A DNA stretch of 64,000 bases from Paenibacillus polymyxa (GCF_018614975.1 NZ_JAGGNR010000057.1:1-64000), one strand, 5' to 3'. Counted from the stretch's first letter, positions 52,161 through 61,734 are shown. Made by a program: numbers and translations. The notes: a model not told the origin generated them from the sequence alone.

Positions 52161-52412
52161 ATCCATCCCTCCTCTATCCTTCTTACACATAAATATGGGT
52201 CTTCTTACAGTAGATGCTAAAGTAATACGTTTCTTTTGTAAATGTAATGTTAGAAACAAACACCTCAGAAATAGAGTTCAATTCATCAAGTTTTCCCTTG
52301 TTCCCCTTGTCGGTCCAATCAATCTATCCTATTATGTAACAATATGCTTACACGCATAGAATACAACATCAGGCGCTGATCCCTCGTGACCGCGACCAAA
52401 GGAGAATTGTAC

Positions 52413-53687
52413 ATGTCTACACAAACCTCATTAACCAAGGACGCCACAGTGCGTTCGAAAAACCCACCCGGATTGGATGCCCAAAGCACCGTTTACCGGA
52501 TACTCATTGCCATCAGTTTGGTTCATCTGTTCAATGATTCGATCCAGTCGGTCATTCCCGCCATTTTTCCGATTTTGAAAGATTCTATGCATCTCACGTA
52601 TACTCAGATCGGATGGATCTCATTTGCTATTAACTTTACCGCATCCATTATGCAGCCTGTCGTAGGCTGGTTTGCTGATAAAAAACCGACGCCGTCCATT
52701 CTGCCCATCGGTATGGGTTTTACATTTACCGGCATGTTGCTGTTGGCCTTCGCCGACAGTTATATGGCTGTCCTGATCTCGGTTATCTTTGTCGGTCTGG
52801 GTTCTGCAGCTTTCCATCCGGAAGGTTCGCGGGTATCCCATATGGCTGCTGGTCAACGCCGTGGACTGGCACAGTCCATCTTCCAGGTTGGTGGTAACGC
52901 TGGGCAATCCCTTGCCCCATTGCTTACACGCTGGATCTTCATCCCGTTTGGACTGTTCGGTGCCATTGGATTTACAGGCATTGCTGCCATGGGGATTGCA
53001 GTTCAGATCTACATTGCCCGTTGGTATGGACGCATGTTGCAATCGGGAGGATACCTGCGTAGACAGGCTGCTGCTCGTCGTGCACCCAATCCTGCTTTGC
53101 GTAAAAAGATTACTGCCGCCATTACGATATTAATCTTACTTGTCTTTGTCCGTTCATGGTATATCGCTTCCATCGGCAGCTTTTATGCATTTAATCTGAA
53201 AGATACTTTTGGATTGTCCACAGAGGACGCGCAGATCTATATCTTCTTGTTCCTGGCTGCCGGAGCACTGGGCACGTTCTTCGGAGGACCTCTTGCGGAT
53301 CGATTCGGCAAACGTAATCTGATTTTCCTGTCCATGGCTGGAGCTGCTCCGCTGGCTCTGTTGCTGCCCTATGCGAACCTGTTCTGGACAGGCGTACTAC
53401 TAACCATTATTGGTTTTATCATGTTATCCAGCTTCTCAGTTACAGTGGTATATGCACAAATGCTGATTCCGGGCAAAATCGGAACAGTTTCCGGTCTAAT
53501 TACTGGTCTGGCATTTGGTATGGGAGGCCTGGGCGCACTCGTGCTGGGCAACTGGATTGACGTTTTCGGAGTATCACCTGTGATGCAGATGTGCAGCTTC
53601 CTGCCATTGCTCGGGATCTTCACGTTCCTGCTTCCATCCGACAAATTACTGAATATCTGGGCCAAAGAAAACGGTAGTGAAGAGTAA
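52413..53687 (+). CDS. MFS efflux transporter, fosmidomycin-resistance (Fsr) family
   Basis: A 424-residue major facilitator with twelve predicted helices. SLVHLFNDSIQSVIPAIFPI and VGLGSAAFHPEGSRVSHMAA are the Fsr/YtbD-type signatures, and VGWFADKKPTPSI is the cytoplasmic loop 2-3 motif. ATG 52413 with AAAGGAG 8 bases upstream is preferred over an upstream GTG. Fsr proteins export fosmidomycin-like phosphonates and perhaps sugars or drugs; the actual substrate here is unknown. It ends at a terminator shared with the converging ProX gene. Confidence 0.92.
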   Translation: MSTQTSLTKDATVRSKNPPGLDAQSTVYRILIAISLVHLFNDSIQSVIPAIFPILKDSMHLTYTQIGWISFAINFTASIMQPVVGWFADKKPTPSILPIGMGFTFTGMLLLAFADSYMAVLISVIFVGLGSAAFHPEGSRVSHMAAGQRRGLAQSIFQVGGNAGQSLAPLLTRWIFIPFGLFGAIGFTGIAAMGIAVQIYIARWYGRMLQSGGYLRRQAAARRAPNPALRKKITAAITILILLVFVRSWYIASIGSFYAFNLKDTFGLSTEDAQIYIFLFLAAGALGTFFGGPLADRFGKRNLIFLSMAGAAPLALLLPYANLFWTGVLLTIIGFIMLSSFSVTVVYAQMLIPGKIGTVSGLITGLAFGMGGLGALVLGNWIDVFGVSPVMQMCSFLPLLGIFTFLLPSDKLLNIWAKENGSEE

Positions 53688-53725
53688 CCTACATTTGCAG
53701 CCTGAATAAAAAGTTGAACCACAAC

Positions 53726-53775
53726 AAAAAGGTTCCAGCCATCTCTGTATATACAGAACAGCAGGAACCTTTTTG
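53726..53775. terminator. Bidirectional terminator between fsr-like and proX-like genes
   Basis: AAAAAGGTTCC pairs with GGAACCTTTTT around a ~27-base loop, with T runs on both strands, between converging genes. Confidence 0.88.
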
Positions 53776-53811
53776 TTATATATGTTTTTCTCGTATTTAG
53801 CTTCAAACGTA

Positions 53812-54300
53812 TTATTCAACGTCACACATGATAACGCTGCTGCCATGAGCTGTAATCAGTTCCTTCACATCTTCAAATCCAAGGAATACCGTCGCCGTAT
53901 TTTCCATGGGATGAATTCCGATTTTCTGACCAACTAAATCCTTGTCAAAAACTACGGTCACGTTTTTCTGTATATTATTGAAAACCCCCATTGGATTTAC
54001 ATGGCCCTTTTCCAATCCGAGCAATTCCAACAAATCCTTTTCACTGGCAAAACTTAATTTGCGGCTAGGTATCTTTTCGCTTAAACTTCTCAAATCAACT
54101 GACTTCGTCCCAGCAATCGTCACCAGATAATAGTTGCGTTTCTTGTCATCACGCAGAAACAGATTTTTAACGATACGTTCTGTATGTGGAATTTGATAAG
54201 AGAATATTTCTTCCATCGTATATACTGCGGGATGTTCAATACTCTCGTAAACGATATTATTGCGATCCAAAAGATCATAGAAACCCTGTTTGTTTAACAT
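53812..54300 (-). CDS. proX: Prolyl-tRNA editing protein ProX (YbaK/EbsC family)
   Basis: A 162-residue free-standing editing domain that removes alanine (or cysteine) from mischarged tRNA-Pro. EHPAVYTMEEIF, the invariant KNLFLRDDKK lysine region and GHVNPMGVFNNIQKNV are typical. The proS gene in this window carries its own inserted editing domain, so ProX would add a trans check. Monocistronic, ending at the bidirectional terminator. Confidence 0.9.
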   Translation of the reverse strand: MLNKQGFYDLLDRNNIVYESIEHPAVYTMEEIFSYQIPHTERIVKNLFLRDDKKRNYYLVTIAGTKSVDLRSLSEKIPSRKLSFASEKDLLELLGLEKGHVNPMGVFNNIQKNVTVVFDKDLVGQKIGIHPMENTATVFLGFEDVKELITAHGSSVIMCDVE

Positions 54301-54358
54301 ATCAACTTCATCTCTTTCAATATAAATTTTCTTCTCTAATATTACTTCTTCTGTAATA

Positions 54359-55204
54359 TTACTTCAAACGCTGAAGGATCAGCCGTTTTTTGTACAACAT
54401 TTTTCCTGCTTCAGCTACATCTCGAATTGTATTTTTGTTGCTCACCGAACCAAACACCATGCCGGCAATCGGCACGAGTTGGAACAGCTTCTTCCAGCCG
54501 AAAGATTCACTGTAGGAGTTAAACACTTCCCGCCACCCCTGCATCTGCGATACCACTTCAATGGGCTTGTCCGGATCATCGTATGCGGCCAGTTCTTCGA
54601 TAATCGCTTTCTTACCTACAATATCTGCGGAAGAGAATTGCAGACATTTGACAATAAAGATGCGCTCCAGCGGTTCATCCGGATCATAGCCGTAACATAG
54701 TGCCATCTCCTGCAGTACTTTCAGAGAAAGCCCCATCACCATGGGAATATCTGCTGCAATGGTTACAATGCCACCAAACCCTGTAGCTGCTCCCTGAGCC
54801 GCGGCAAACTTCGTTCGACTCTCAGTAATGTTATCAGCCACCTGGTCCAGCACCTGAAGTGGCAGATTCTCTACACTATGAACCTTCGCTGTCCCCTCCG
54901 CTTCAGCATCCTGCTCCAGACGATCGGTCGTATCCATCATGGAATAACCGGACTTCTCAGCTTCCTCTTGCAGCAGCCTGGCTACTTTTTTCTTCTGTAC
55001 GAGGAACTTGCCTCCATTCTGCACATACTGACCCACGTCGTTCAGGGAATCTCCGATCTTCTGTTTCAGCGCTTTAGGCATCACTTTATCCAACATCGCA
55101 AAGGGCAAACGCCCGATTTTATCCCAAATAAACAAGTCTTTCTGTTGTTTCTCCCATTTCAAAATCTGTTCAAGTTCCTTGTCCAACGTCTCCCGTGAAT
55201 CCAT
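54359..55204 (-). CDS. EcsC-family protein
   Basis: A 281-residue protein starting MDSRETLDKELEQILKWEKQ behind AGGAGG. EcsC-family features are VADNITESRTKFAAAQGAAT, a Gly/Ala-rich hydrophobic stretch GFGGIVTIAADIPMVMGLSL and the C-terminal helical part. In B. subtilis EcsC is encoded beside the EcsAB transporter; here it is alone, 58 bases upstream of proX. Function is not established. Confidence 0.85.
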   Translation of the reverse strand: MDSRETLDKELEQILKWEKQQKDLFIWDKIGRLPFAMLDKVMPKALKQKIGDSLNDVGQYVQNGGKFLVQKKKVARLLQEEAEKSGYSMMDTTDRLEQDAEAEGTAKVHSVENLPLQVLDQVADNITESRTKFAAAQGAATGFGGIVTIAADIPMVMGLSLKVLQEMALCYGYDPDEPLERIFIVKCLQFSSADIVGKKAIIEELAAYDDPDKPIEVVSQMQGWREVFNSYSESFGWKKLFQLVPIAGMVFGSVSNKNTIRDVAEAGKMLYKKRLILQRLK

Positions 55205-55337
55205 ATGTGATCCTCCTAACAGGTTCTGCATCGTAATCTGTATCTTTCTCATACGCAGAAATCATCGTTGTGGTTGCTTTGTTTTGTGTCCAGGACACAT
55301 ATGTTCAGACCGCTCTATCTTATCGCTCACATACAGA

Positions 55338-55376
55338 AGAGCCCTTAATCAGCATCACTCGCTAACTAAGGGCTCT
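55338..55376 (-). terminator. Terminator-like hairpin after the arabinan locus
   Basis: AGAGCCCTTA pairs with TAAGGGCTCT across a ~19-base loop, 24 bases after the GH43 stop. Following bases on the minus strand are TCTGT, a weak U tract. Confidence 0.6.
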
Positions 55377-55399
55377 CGTATGAAAGGTTTCACGACCTC

Positions 55400-56380
55400 T
55401 TATTTTGCTTCAGCTACTGCGCTGCCATCCGGTGCCGGAACACCGAAATCAGGTGTGCCATCTTCACGCCAATGAATCACTTGAGCACGGGCGTGACGGT
55501 TCGGATCATACAAGGGATCACCCTCGATGTCTTTGTAATTACGCGCATGATAAATCAGAATATCGGTCTTGCCATCCGGTGATACCGTAAAGCTGTTATG
55601 GCCTGGACCGTATTGTCCGTTCGCTTCACAGGTCTGGAACACCGGCTTGGGTGACTTCACCCAACTCGCCGGATCAAGCAGGTTGTCATCTTCATCTGCG
55701 GTGAGCAGACCCATACAATAATTGTAATCGGTCGCGCTTGCCGAGTAGCCGATAAATAACCGTCCATTGCGATGCATCACGGCAGGGCCTTCATTCACCT
55801 TAAAGCCGATGATTTCCCAATCGTACTCTGGTGTAGAGATCATGACCTGTTCGCCGCGTAGCGTCCACGGGTTTTCCATCTCGGCAATGTACAGGTTCGA
55901 GTTGCCTACAATATCGGGATCTTTCTGTGCCCAGACCAGATAGCGGATTCCCTTATGTTCAAAGGTTGTTGCATCCAGCGCGAATGATTCCCACCGTGTG
56001 TGTATCTGGCCCTTTTCTACCCACTCTCCTTCGAGTGGATTCGCGGAATCGTTCTCCAGAACATACATCCGGTGATCGAACAGGCCTTCGTTGGTCTCAC
56101 TGGTGTGAGCCGCAGCGTAATGTATGTACCATTTTCCATCGATAAAATGAATCTCCGGTGCCCAGATGTTTGCACTCATCGGCCCCGTGTCACGCTTCGT
56201 CCAAGCCGTTACGGGCTCAGCATCTCTTAACTCTTCCAACGTCTCTGCTCGCCGGATCTCAATCCGATCAAAGGCGGGCACGGAAGCGGAGAAATAATAG
56301 TAACCGTCAGTATGACGGTACACCCATGGATCAGCTCGCTGCTCCAGAATGGGATTAGTAAATGTAATAGAATCTGTCAT
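55400..56380 (-). CDS. Cytoplasmic GH43 glycosidase (arabinofuranosidase/exo-arabinanase type)
   Basis: A 326-residue five-bladed beta-propeller enzyme without signal peptide. Catalytic positions of GH43 are visible: the base Asp in EQRADPWVYR, the pKa-tuning Asp in SFALDATTFEHKG and the acid Glu in KVNEGPAVMH. SANIWAPEIHFIDGKWYIHY is a family landmark. Closest in layout to intracellular GH43 arabinofuranosidases that finish imported arabino-oligosaccharides; exact specificity is inference. It follows the arabinase-like gene after a 618-base repeat-rich gap and may have its own promoter there. Confidence 0.88.
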   Translation of the reverse strand: MTDSITFTNPILEQRADPWVYRHTDGYYYFSASVPAFDRIEIRRAETLEELRDAEPVTAWTKRDTGPMSANIWAPEIHFIDGKWYIHYAAAHTSETNEGLFDHRMYVLENDSANPLEGEWVEKGQIHTRWESFALDATTFEHKGIRYLVWAQKDPDIVGNSNLYIAEMENPWTLRGEQVMISTPEYDWEIIGFKVNEGPAVMHRNGRLFIGYSASATDYNYCMGLLTADEDDNLLDPASWVKSPKPVFQTCEANGQYGPGHNSFTVSPDGKTDILIYHARNYKDIEGDPLYDPNRHARAQVIHWREDGTPDFGVPAPDGSAVAEAK

Positions 56381-56472
56381 GGGAATGCTCCCCTTTCAAA
56401 TGTTGTTTGGCTCGAAGTTGGGGAATGTAACCCAATTGCGAAAAAAGCGAAAACCCTTTTGGGGTGGTGCAC

Positions 56473-56644
56473 AGCGGACGTTCGGGGGGTGGCAGGGCCT
56501 TGGTGCTCTCTTGTCCTCCGATTTCTTTTCCCTACCGCTCTCTGCGGTTGAAATCGGATGCCAAACTCGCTCCTGCTGCTCCTTCCTCCCCCTCACTGCT
56601 TGTGCACCCTTGGAGCGGCAGCTCGCTCTTACCGCGCTCGCTGG
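56473..56644 (-). repeat. ~170-bp direct repeat, unit 1
   Basis: Shares with unit 2 the stretches GCGGACGTTCGGGG, TGGCAGGGCCTTGGTGCTCT, CCGATTTC ... GAAATCGG hairpin, CTCACTGCTTGTGCACC and CCGCGCTCGCTGG. Orientation is arbitrary. Confidence 0.85.
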
Positions 56645-56821
56645 GTTACAACCTCACTTCGAGCCTTTTAGTTGGCTCGGTTTTATGGGGTCGACCGCTA
56701 CGCAGGGTCGACTCTCCCCGTATTTAGAGCATGATTGGCCTCAGACATAGGCCAGCACAGATAAATCTTGAGTGTCTATCTGTGTTAGCGCGCACCTTAA
56801 CAGACCAGCTTTGTCATACAA

Positions 56822-56990
56822 AGCGGACGTTCGGGGGTGGCAGGGCCTTGGTGCTCTCTTGTCTCCGATTTCTTTCCCCACCGCTCCTGGCGGTTGAAAT
56901 CGGAGGACAAACTCGCTCCTGCGGCTCCTTCCTCACCCTCACTGCTTGTGCACCTTCGGAGCGGCAGCTTGCTTTTACCGCGCTCGCTGG
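56822..56990 (-). repeat. ~170-bp direct repeat, unit 2
   Basis: About nine in ten bases match unit 1. The internal hairpin CCGATTTC/GAAATCGG with an inner ACCGC/GCGGT stem is kept although its loop differs, which hints at selection for structure. It ends right at the stop codon of the upstream GH43 gene. Confidence 0.85.
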
Positions 56991-56998
56991 TCGACCCC

Positions 56999-58480
56999 TT
57001 ACTCCTCCGCAGCGCTGATCTGCTTGCCCCAGACCGCCACGCCGTGGTCATTGAGGCCTGTCACCACCAGCGCGGGCTGGCTTCGCTCCCAGTCCCAGGA
57101 CGGGAGCAGCTTCAGCTCTTCTGTGGAAGCTCCGCCCCAGGGGCTTTCTTTCCACTTCAACGTGAGTGTTTGTTTGTCATCAAATGTCCAGGTTCCTGAA
57201 CCTTTTTCGCTTTGAATTTTACCTTTGTCCGTTAGGGTATAAGGCACGGCTTGAATCTGCCCGTCCACGGACGGATCAAGTGCCATGCCTTCCCACGCCC
57301 CGGCAATCATGGACTTCGGAATGTCCTGGGCAGTCTCACCGGCGTAACGTTCAGGTGAAACCACAGGCCAGCCGTCCTTCGTCCATAACATTTTGCGAAC
57401 ATGCAGATATGGCCAGTTTTTATCCGTCTCACCCCGTGCATGATGCACGATGTAATAATCGTCTCCGTCCTTCAAAACGGAGTTATGTCCAGGCGCAACC
57501 CAGCCCTCACCTTCTGTGAAGCGATAACCGCCGAGAATTTTGGTGCCAATCTCATATTGCGGCAGATGCTCCGTATCCAGCATGTTATTGCCGTTTATGT
57601 CCGTGTACGGTCCTGTGATTGAATCAGCACGCGCAACCCGCACGTTATAATCTTCGAATAAGGAATCATAGGAGACGAATAGATAATACTTTTGGAACTC
57701 CGGGTTATACACAATGTAGGGACCTTCTACTGCGCCCTCTTCAGTTGCACGATCCCGTGCGGCAATGCGCGTACCATAACCCTCGTCCTTGAATTTTCCG
57801 GTGTCGGGATCAAGTGGCGCAATGTAGATGCCGTCAAAGAATGAACCATATACCATCCACGAATTGCCCTCAGCATCTACGATGGGATTAGCATCAATGG
57901 CATTTAATTTGTCCTGTTCATTTGCAGAGGTTTTCACAACCAGTCCTTCATCTGTCCATGGACCTTCGGGAGATGAGGATGTCTGAAGACCAATAGCCGA
58001 CTGGGTACTGCCAAAAGAAGAAGCCGAATAATACATCCGATAGGTATCACCAGCCTGGATCACATCCGGTGCCCACAGATTGACCGCACCTGTCCAGTCC
58101 AGCGCTTCTTGCGGAATGCCCGGCAGAGCCTGACCTACCCACGTCCAGTTAATCAGATCATCCGATTTGCGTACCATGACGCCGGGTTTCGCTTCTCCTG
58201 CTACACGAACGTCTGTGGAATAGACGTAGTATCCCTGATCGGTTTTGATAATGGCCGGATCATGCGCATTGTTCACCGTCCAGCGTGATTCATCGTCCAG
58301 TATGGATGTGTCATACAACGGAGTATCTTGTGGAGCTTCAGGAAAGACCGGACGGGACACCGTTTCTCTTGCTCCCTCTCCGGAACAACCTGTAGCTCCA
58401 ACAACCAACAATAACAACATGGAAGCAACCACCCCTCTCTTCGAAAATGTCCATCCTCGGAATTTCTTCCTCTGGATCAT
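56999..58480 (-). CDS. GH43 arabinan endo-1,5-alpha-L-arabinosidase, lipoprotein
   Basis: A 493-residue lipoprotein. Signal peptide with lipobox VGATGC places Cys near residue 32. The GH43 propeller (about 65-390) has catalytic Asp in NAHDPAIIKT, Asp in NAIDANPIVD and Glu in GAVEGPYIVYN; the C-terminal ~90 residues (YTLTDKGKIQSEKGSGTWTF) form the beta-barrel domain found in large AbnB/Abn2-type arabinanases. Membrane-anchored on the outside, it would process arabinan fragments near the transporter. Its ATG overlaps the stop of the MalG-like gene, so it is in the transporter operon. Confidence 0.9.
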   Translation of the reverse strand: MIQRKKFRGWTFSKRGVVASMLLLLVVGATGCSGEGARETVSRPVFPEAPQDTPLYDTSILDDESRWTVNNAHDPAIIKTDQGYYVYSTDVRVAGEAKPGVMVRKSDDLINWTWVGQALPGIPQEALDWTGAVNLWAPDVIQAGDTYRMYYSASSFGSTQSAIGLQTSSSPEGPWTDEGLVVKTSANEQDKLNAIDANPIVDAEGNSWMVYGSFFDGIYIAPLDPDTGKFKDEGYGTRIAARDRATEEGAVEGPYIVYNPEFQKYYLFVSYDSLFEDYNVRVARADSITGPYTDINGNNMLDTEHLPQYEIGTKILGGYRFTEGEGWVAPGHNSVLKDGDDYYIVHHARGETDKNWPYLHVRKMLWTKDGWPVVSPERYAGETAQDIPKSMIAGAWEGMALDPSVDGQIQAVPYTLTDKGKIQSEKGSGTWTFDDKQTLTLKWKESPWGGASTEELKLLPSWDWERSQPALVVTGLNDHGVAVWGKQISAAEE

Positions 58481-59316
58481 CCCTTGACTCCCGAAATGGC
58501 AACTGATTCAATAATCTGTTTCTGGAAGATCAGGAAGATAATTAATACAGGTAACAGAGCCACAATCGACGCCGCCATAATAAGCGGGTAATCAGTTTGA
58601 ATCGCATACGTGGCATTAAAGTTCGCTATAACGAGTTGTAACGTCTGCTTCTCCGGTGAATTCAGATAAATAATCGGTGCCAGATAATCGTTCCAGATGC
58701 CCATGAACCAGAGAATCAACTGCGCAGCAATCGCCGGTTTGATGAGCGGAAACGTAATACTGGAGTACAGCCGGAAGTAGGAACTTCCATCGATTTTGGC
58801 CGCCTCAATAATTGCATCAGGCACACTAAGCAGGTATTGGCGCAGGAAAAAGATCATGATTACGTTACCGAACAGACCAGGAACAATCAGTGGTAACAGC
58901 GTATCCACCCAGCCCAGCTTCGCAAACATGATGAATTGCGGAATCATGACTGTCGGATAAGGAATCATCATGGATGCCAGCAACGCGAGAAACAGTTTGT
59001 TTTTGTGCGGGAATCTTAACTTGGCAAAAGCAAATGCGGCAATACTGGACGTAAACGTACCCACTACCGTTACACTCACCGCAACAATGAGGCTGTTTTT
59101 GATCCCGCTGAGCAGCGGCCCTGCCTCCCAGATTTCTTTATACTTTCCAAATTGGAATACTTCAGGTATCCATACAGGTGGAAGCGCGAACACATCCTGC
59201 TTCTCTTTCAATGACGTGGACAACATCCAGATCAGTGGTGCAATCATCGCAATCGCCCCAATCGCGAGTACGATAAAGATGATCGAGTTTGTTAATTTCC
59301 TCTTTTGACTGTAAGA
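58477..59316 (-). CDS. Sugar ABC transporter permease (MalG/AraQ type)
   Basis: A 279-residue permease starting MSYSQKRKLTNSI after AAAGGAGTG. Six transmembrane helices; the EAA motif region reads EAAKIDGSSYFRLYSSITFP. MIPYPTVMIPQF and WNDYLAPIIYLNS are MalG-family landmarks. It pairs with the preceding permease and overlaps the next gene (GH43 lipoprotein) by four bases. Likely imports arabino-oligosaccharides; no ATPase gene is in the window (a shared MsmX-type ATPase is the usual solution, inference). Confidence 0.94.
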   Translation of the reverse strand, partial: SYSQKRKLTNSIIFIVLAIGAIAMIAPLIWMLSTSLKEKQDVFALPPVWIPEVFQFGKYKEIWEAGPLLSGIKNSLIVAVSVTVVGTFTSSIAAFAFAKLRFPHKNKLFLALLASMMIPYPTVMIPQFIMFAKLGWVDTLLPLIVPGLFGNVIMIFFLRQYLLSVPDAIIEAAKIDGSSYFRLYSSITFPLIKPAIAAQLILWFMGIWNDYLAPIIYLNSPEKQTLQLVIANFNATYAIQTDYPLIMAASIVALLPVLIIFLIFQKQIIESVAISGVKG

Positions 59317-59345
59317 CATCTCCGGTTCACTCCTTTCCTTGACAA

Positions 59346-60236
59346 TCAATCCCCATCATAGGCTGATTTTTCGTTCATTTTGAATTGGACCAGGGTAATG
59401 ACAAAAATGAAAATACCAAGAATCATGGCCATCGCTGAGGCATAACCCATCTGCAAGTTACTGAAGGCTTTCTGCCAGATGTAGAAAACGATCGATGCCG
59501 AAGAATATTCAGGACCACCCGTAGGTGTCATAATGTTCATCTCGGTAAAAATCTGGGAACCGCCAATGATATTTGTAACAATGAGGAAAAAGGTAACCGG
59601 CTTCACCATAGGCCAGGTGATATTGCGGAAGATCTGGAAGCCGTTCGCTCCATCCAGCTCAGCCGCTTCGTAGTATGTACGTGATACACTTTGCAGTGCT
59701 GCCAGATACAACAACATCGTGTATCCCAAGCCTTTCCACACCGTCATAATAATCAGAGCCGGTTTGACTGTGTCTTTGTTCGCGAGCCAGTTTGGTCCTT
59801 TAATCCCAAACAGGTCAAGGAATTGGTTCACCAGACCGTAATCCCCGTTGTACGCCCAGTTCCACATGATGGACACCGCGGCGAGGGAAGAAATGACCGG
59901 AATGTAATAGATCACTCGGAATGTCGTGGTGCCGGGAATTTTACGATTCAGACCCATCGCCAGCAACAGCGCCAACAACAGACCAATCGGGATACCGAGC
60001 ATCAGGTAGAATGTATTAAACATCGCTTTGTAGAAGAGGTCATCCGTGAGCAAATCCTTGAAGTTGGCCAAACCAATAAAGTTCATCTGTCCCAGCCCAT
60101 CCCAATCCGTAAAGGAACCATAAAGGGAGTAGAGGAACGGGAACATGACAAAGATCAGCAATCCAAGAATCGGAGGTAAAATAAACAGATATCCGTACAG
60201 CATCTCTTTGCGATACAAACTCGATTTCGTAATCAC
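59346..60236 (-). CDS. Sugar ABC transporter permease (MalF/AraP type)
   Basis: A 296-residue permease. GTG 60236 (MITKSSLYRKEMLYGYLFIL) is chosen because AGGGGTG lies 6 bases upstream and the sequence matches the usual MalF-type N terminus; the open frame extends further but through an intercistronic hairpin. The EAA region is EAAELDGANGFQIFRNITWP. Six helices. First permease of the import operon, after the binding protein gene. Confidence 0.94.
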   Translation of the reverse strand: MITKSSLYRKEMLYGYLFILPPILGLLIFVMFPFLYSLYGSFTDWDGLGQMNFIGLANFKDLLTDDLFYKAMFNTFYLMLGIPIGLLLALLLAMGLNRKIPGTTTFRVIYYIPVISSLAAVSIMWNWAYNGDYGLVNQFLDLFGIKGPNWLANKDTVKPALIIMTVWKGLGYTMLLYLAALQSVSRTYYEAAELDGANGFQIFRNITWPMVKPVTFFLIVTNIIGGSQIFTEMNIMTPTGGPEYSSASIVFYIWQKAFSNLQMGYASAMAMILGIFIFVITLVQFKMNEKSAYDGD

Positions 60237-60262
60237 GGCGTTCACCCCTGTTTCTAGTATCA

Positions 60263-60312
60263 GCATGTGGCATTCTTCGATTGAACCTAGCCGATCAACG
60301 AATGCCACATGC
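60263..60312 (-). terminator. Intercistronic hairpin between binding protein and permease genes
   Basis: A 13-bp perfect stem GCATGTGGCATTC/GAATGCCACATGC with a 24-base loop and no U tract lies between the solute-binding protein stop and the MalF-like start. It probably protects or processes mRNA rather than terminating it. Confidence 0.6.
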
Positions 60313-60393
60313 CCGTATGGAATCCAATAAGTCCCAATGCGAATGATGCCAGCAGCATGATTGCAGGCTGCCGGCATCGCCCTTTCCTATCTA

Positions 60394-61734
60394 CTATTTC
60401 TGAGATTTCTTTTCTTGTTCAACCGCTTTGTCGAGCAGTTTTTGCATTTTCGGCTGTTGCTGCTTCACATAGTCTGCGGCTGTAATCTTGCCATCCAATA
60501 CCGGCTGGATGTCCGTGAAGAACAGGTCATACCATTCCGCATTGTACGTGTAGTTACCTGGCAGAGCCCGTCCGTAATCCTCAACGATATCAATGAATTC
60601 CTGTTTGTTGGCTGGTTTCGTGGATGTATCTTTGGCCCACTCGTCTGCCATATCAAGCAAGTTCGGAATCTGTACCTTAGCATCTACCAGTTGTTGCATG
60701 CCTTCCTTCGAAGCTGTAAGGTAGTTCACCAATGCTGCTGCTTCTTCTGGATGTTTTGTCTTCGCCGATACTCCGATTCCCAGAGATCCAATCCACGTTG
60801 CCGATTTGCCAGTCGATCCCGCAGGGAATGGCAGCAAATCATAATCGAAAGGTAGTTTCTCAAATGTACTCATATCCCATGGGCCTACAGGGAAGAAAGC
60901 CATTTCACCTTTCATCCAGCGTTGATACGTATCCAATGTTTGCGCTTCCTCAATGGAAGGTGTAATTTTGTATACGTTCTGCATATCCGCGAAGAATTGC
61001 AGCGCTTCCGCGAATTTTGGATCATCAATCGTTACCTTTGTTTTGGTCTCATCCAACCAATCCCCACCGTTGCTCCAAACAAAGGATTGCAGGGCCCACT
61101 GTACGTTGAATCCAGTACCGTATACATCCGGTTTACCATCTCCATTGGTATCCTTGGTCGCTTGCTGGTTCACCTTGACGAACTCTTCCCATGTGTATGG
61201 TTTATCCTTGTCAGGGAGTGGGATGCCCTCTTTTTCAAACAACGTTTTGTTGTAGCCCAGTGCAAATGGCCCCAGATCCTTCGGCATACCATAGATGTCA
61301 CCTTGACCTGCCATTTGGCCGTCATAACGATACAGGTCCACGCCGTATTTCCAGATATTATCGAGATCAACGTCCGGATTGTTTTCAATATACGAAGTGA
61401 GGTTCATCAGCACATTGCTGTTCACATACGCTTTCACGTCGCCCGGATTGATATAAAATACGTCAGGCAAGCTGTTGCCTGTAATTGCCGCTCTCAGCTT
61501 GGTTGCATATTGATCCGCAGCCGTTACGATAATTTTGACTTTCACACCCGGATGATCTTCTTCGAACTTCTTGACCACCGCTTGGTATGCTTTCTGCTCA
61601 TCAGTACCGCCGCGGAACATAAACGTTAACTCCTTGTCCCCACTTGCACCGCTGCTTCCTCCGCAACCTGCGAGTACCAGCGCACTTACCAGCATAAGAA
61701 GCATAAATGTGACCCAACTCTTTTTCTTTACCAT
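60394..61734 (-). CDS. Sugar ABC transporter solute-binding lipoprotein
   Basis: A 446-residue lipoprotein with lipobox LVLAGC near residue 24. It has the SBP_bac_1 (cluster B) fold: FEEDHPGVKVKIIV, LRAAITGNSLPDVFYI, GDIYGMPKDLGPFALGYNKT, and GEMAFFPVGPWDM. It would bind arabino-oligosaccharides released by the neighbouring arabinanases; ligand is inferred from context. First gene of the operon; promoter at 61802-61830 and a cre-like site between promoter and start. Confidence 0.92.
   Translation of the reverse strand: MVKKKSWVTFMLLMLVSALVLAGCGGSSGASGDKELTFMFRGGTDEQKAYQAVVKKFEEDHPGVKVKIIVTAADQYATKLRAAITGNSLPDVFYINPGDVKAYVNSNVLMNLTSYIENNPDVDLDNIWKYGVDLYRYDGQMAGQGDIYGMPKDLGPFALGYNKTLFEKEGIPLPDKDKPYTWEEFVKVNQQATKDTNGDGKPDVYGTGFNVQWALQSFVWSNGGDWLDETKTKVTIDDPKFAEALQFFADMQNVYKITPSIEEAQTLDTYQRWMKGEMAFFPVGPWDMSTFEKLPFDYDLLPFPAGSTGKSATWIGSLGIGVSAKTKHPEEAAALVNYLTASKEGMQQLVDAKVQIPNLLDMADEWAKDTSTKPANKQEFIDIVEDYGRALPGNYTYNAEWYDLFFTDIQPVLDGKITAADYVKQQQPKMQKLLDKAVEQEKKSQK

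Larger units (their letters stand above)
56381..56998. other. Repeat-rich gap within the arabinan locus
   Basis: The space between the two GH43 genes holds two ~170-base direct repeats (56473-56644, 56822-56990) and a linker with a GGGTCGAC palindrome and a CACAGATA ... TATCTGTG hairpin. GC-rich frames are open here on both strands but have no ribosome binding sites or protein likeness, so no gene is called. Confidence 0.6.

Noticed and set aside
56312..57215. Several overlapping open frames on both strands between the GH43 genes
   Set aside because: They come from GC-rich direct repeats, differ between the two repeat units and have no start signals.
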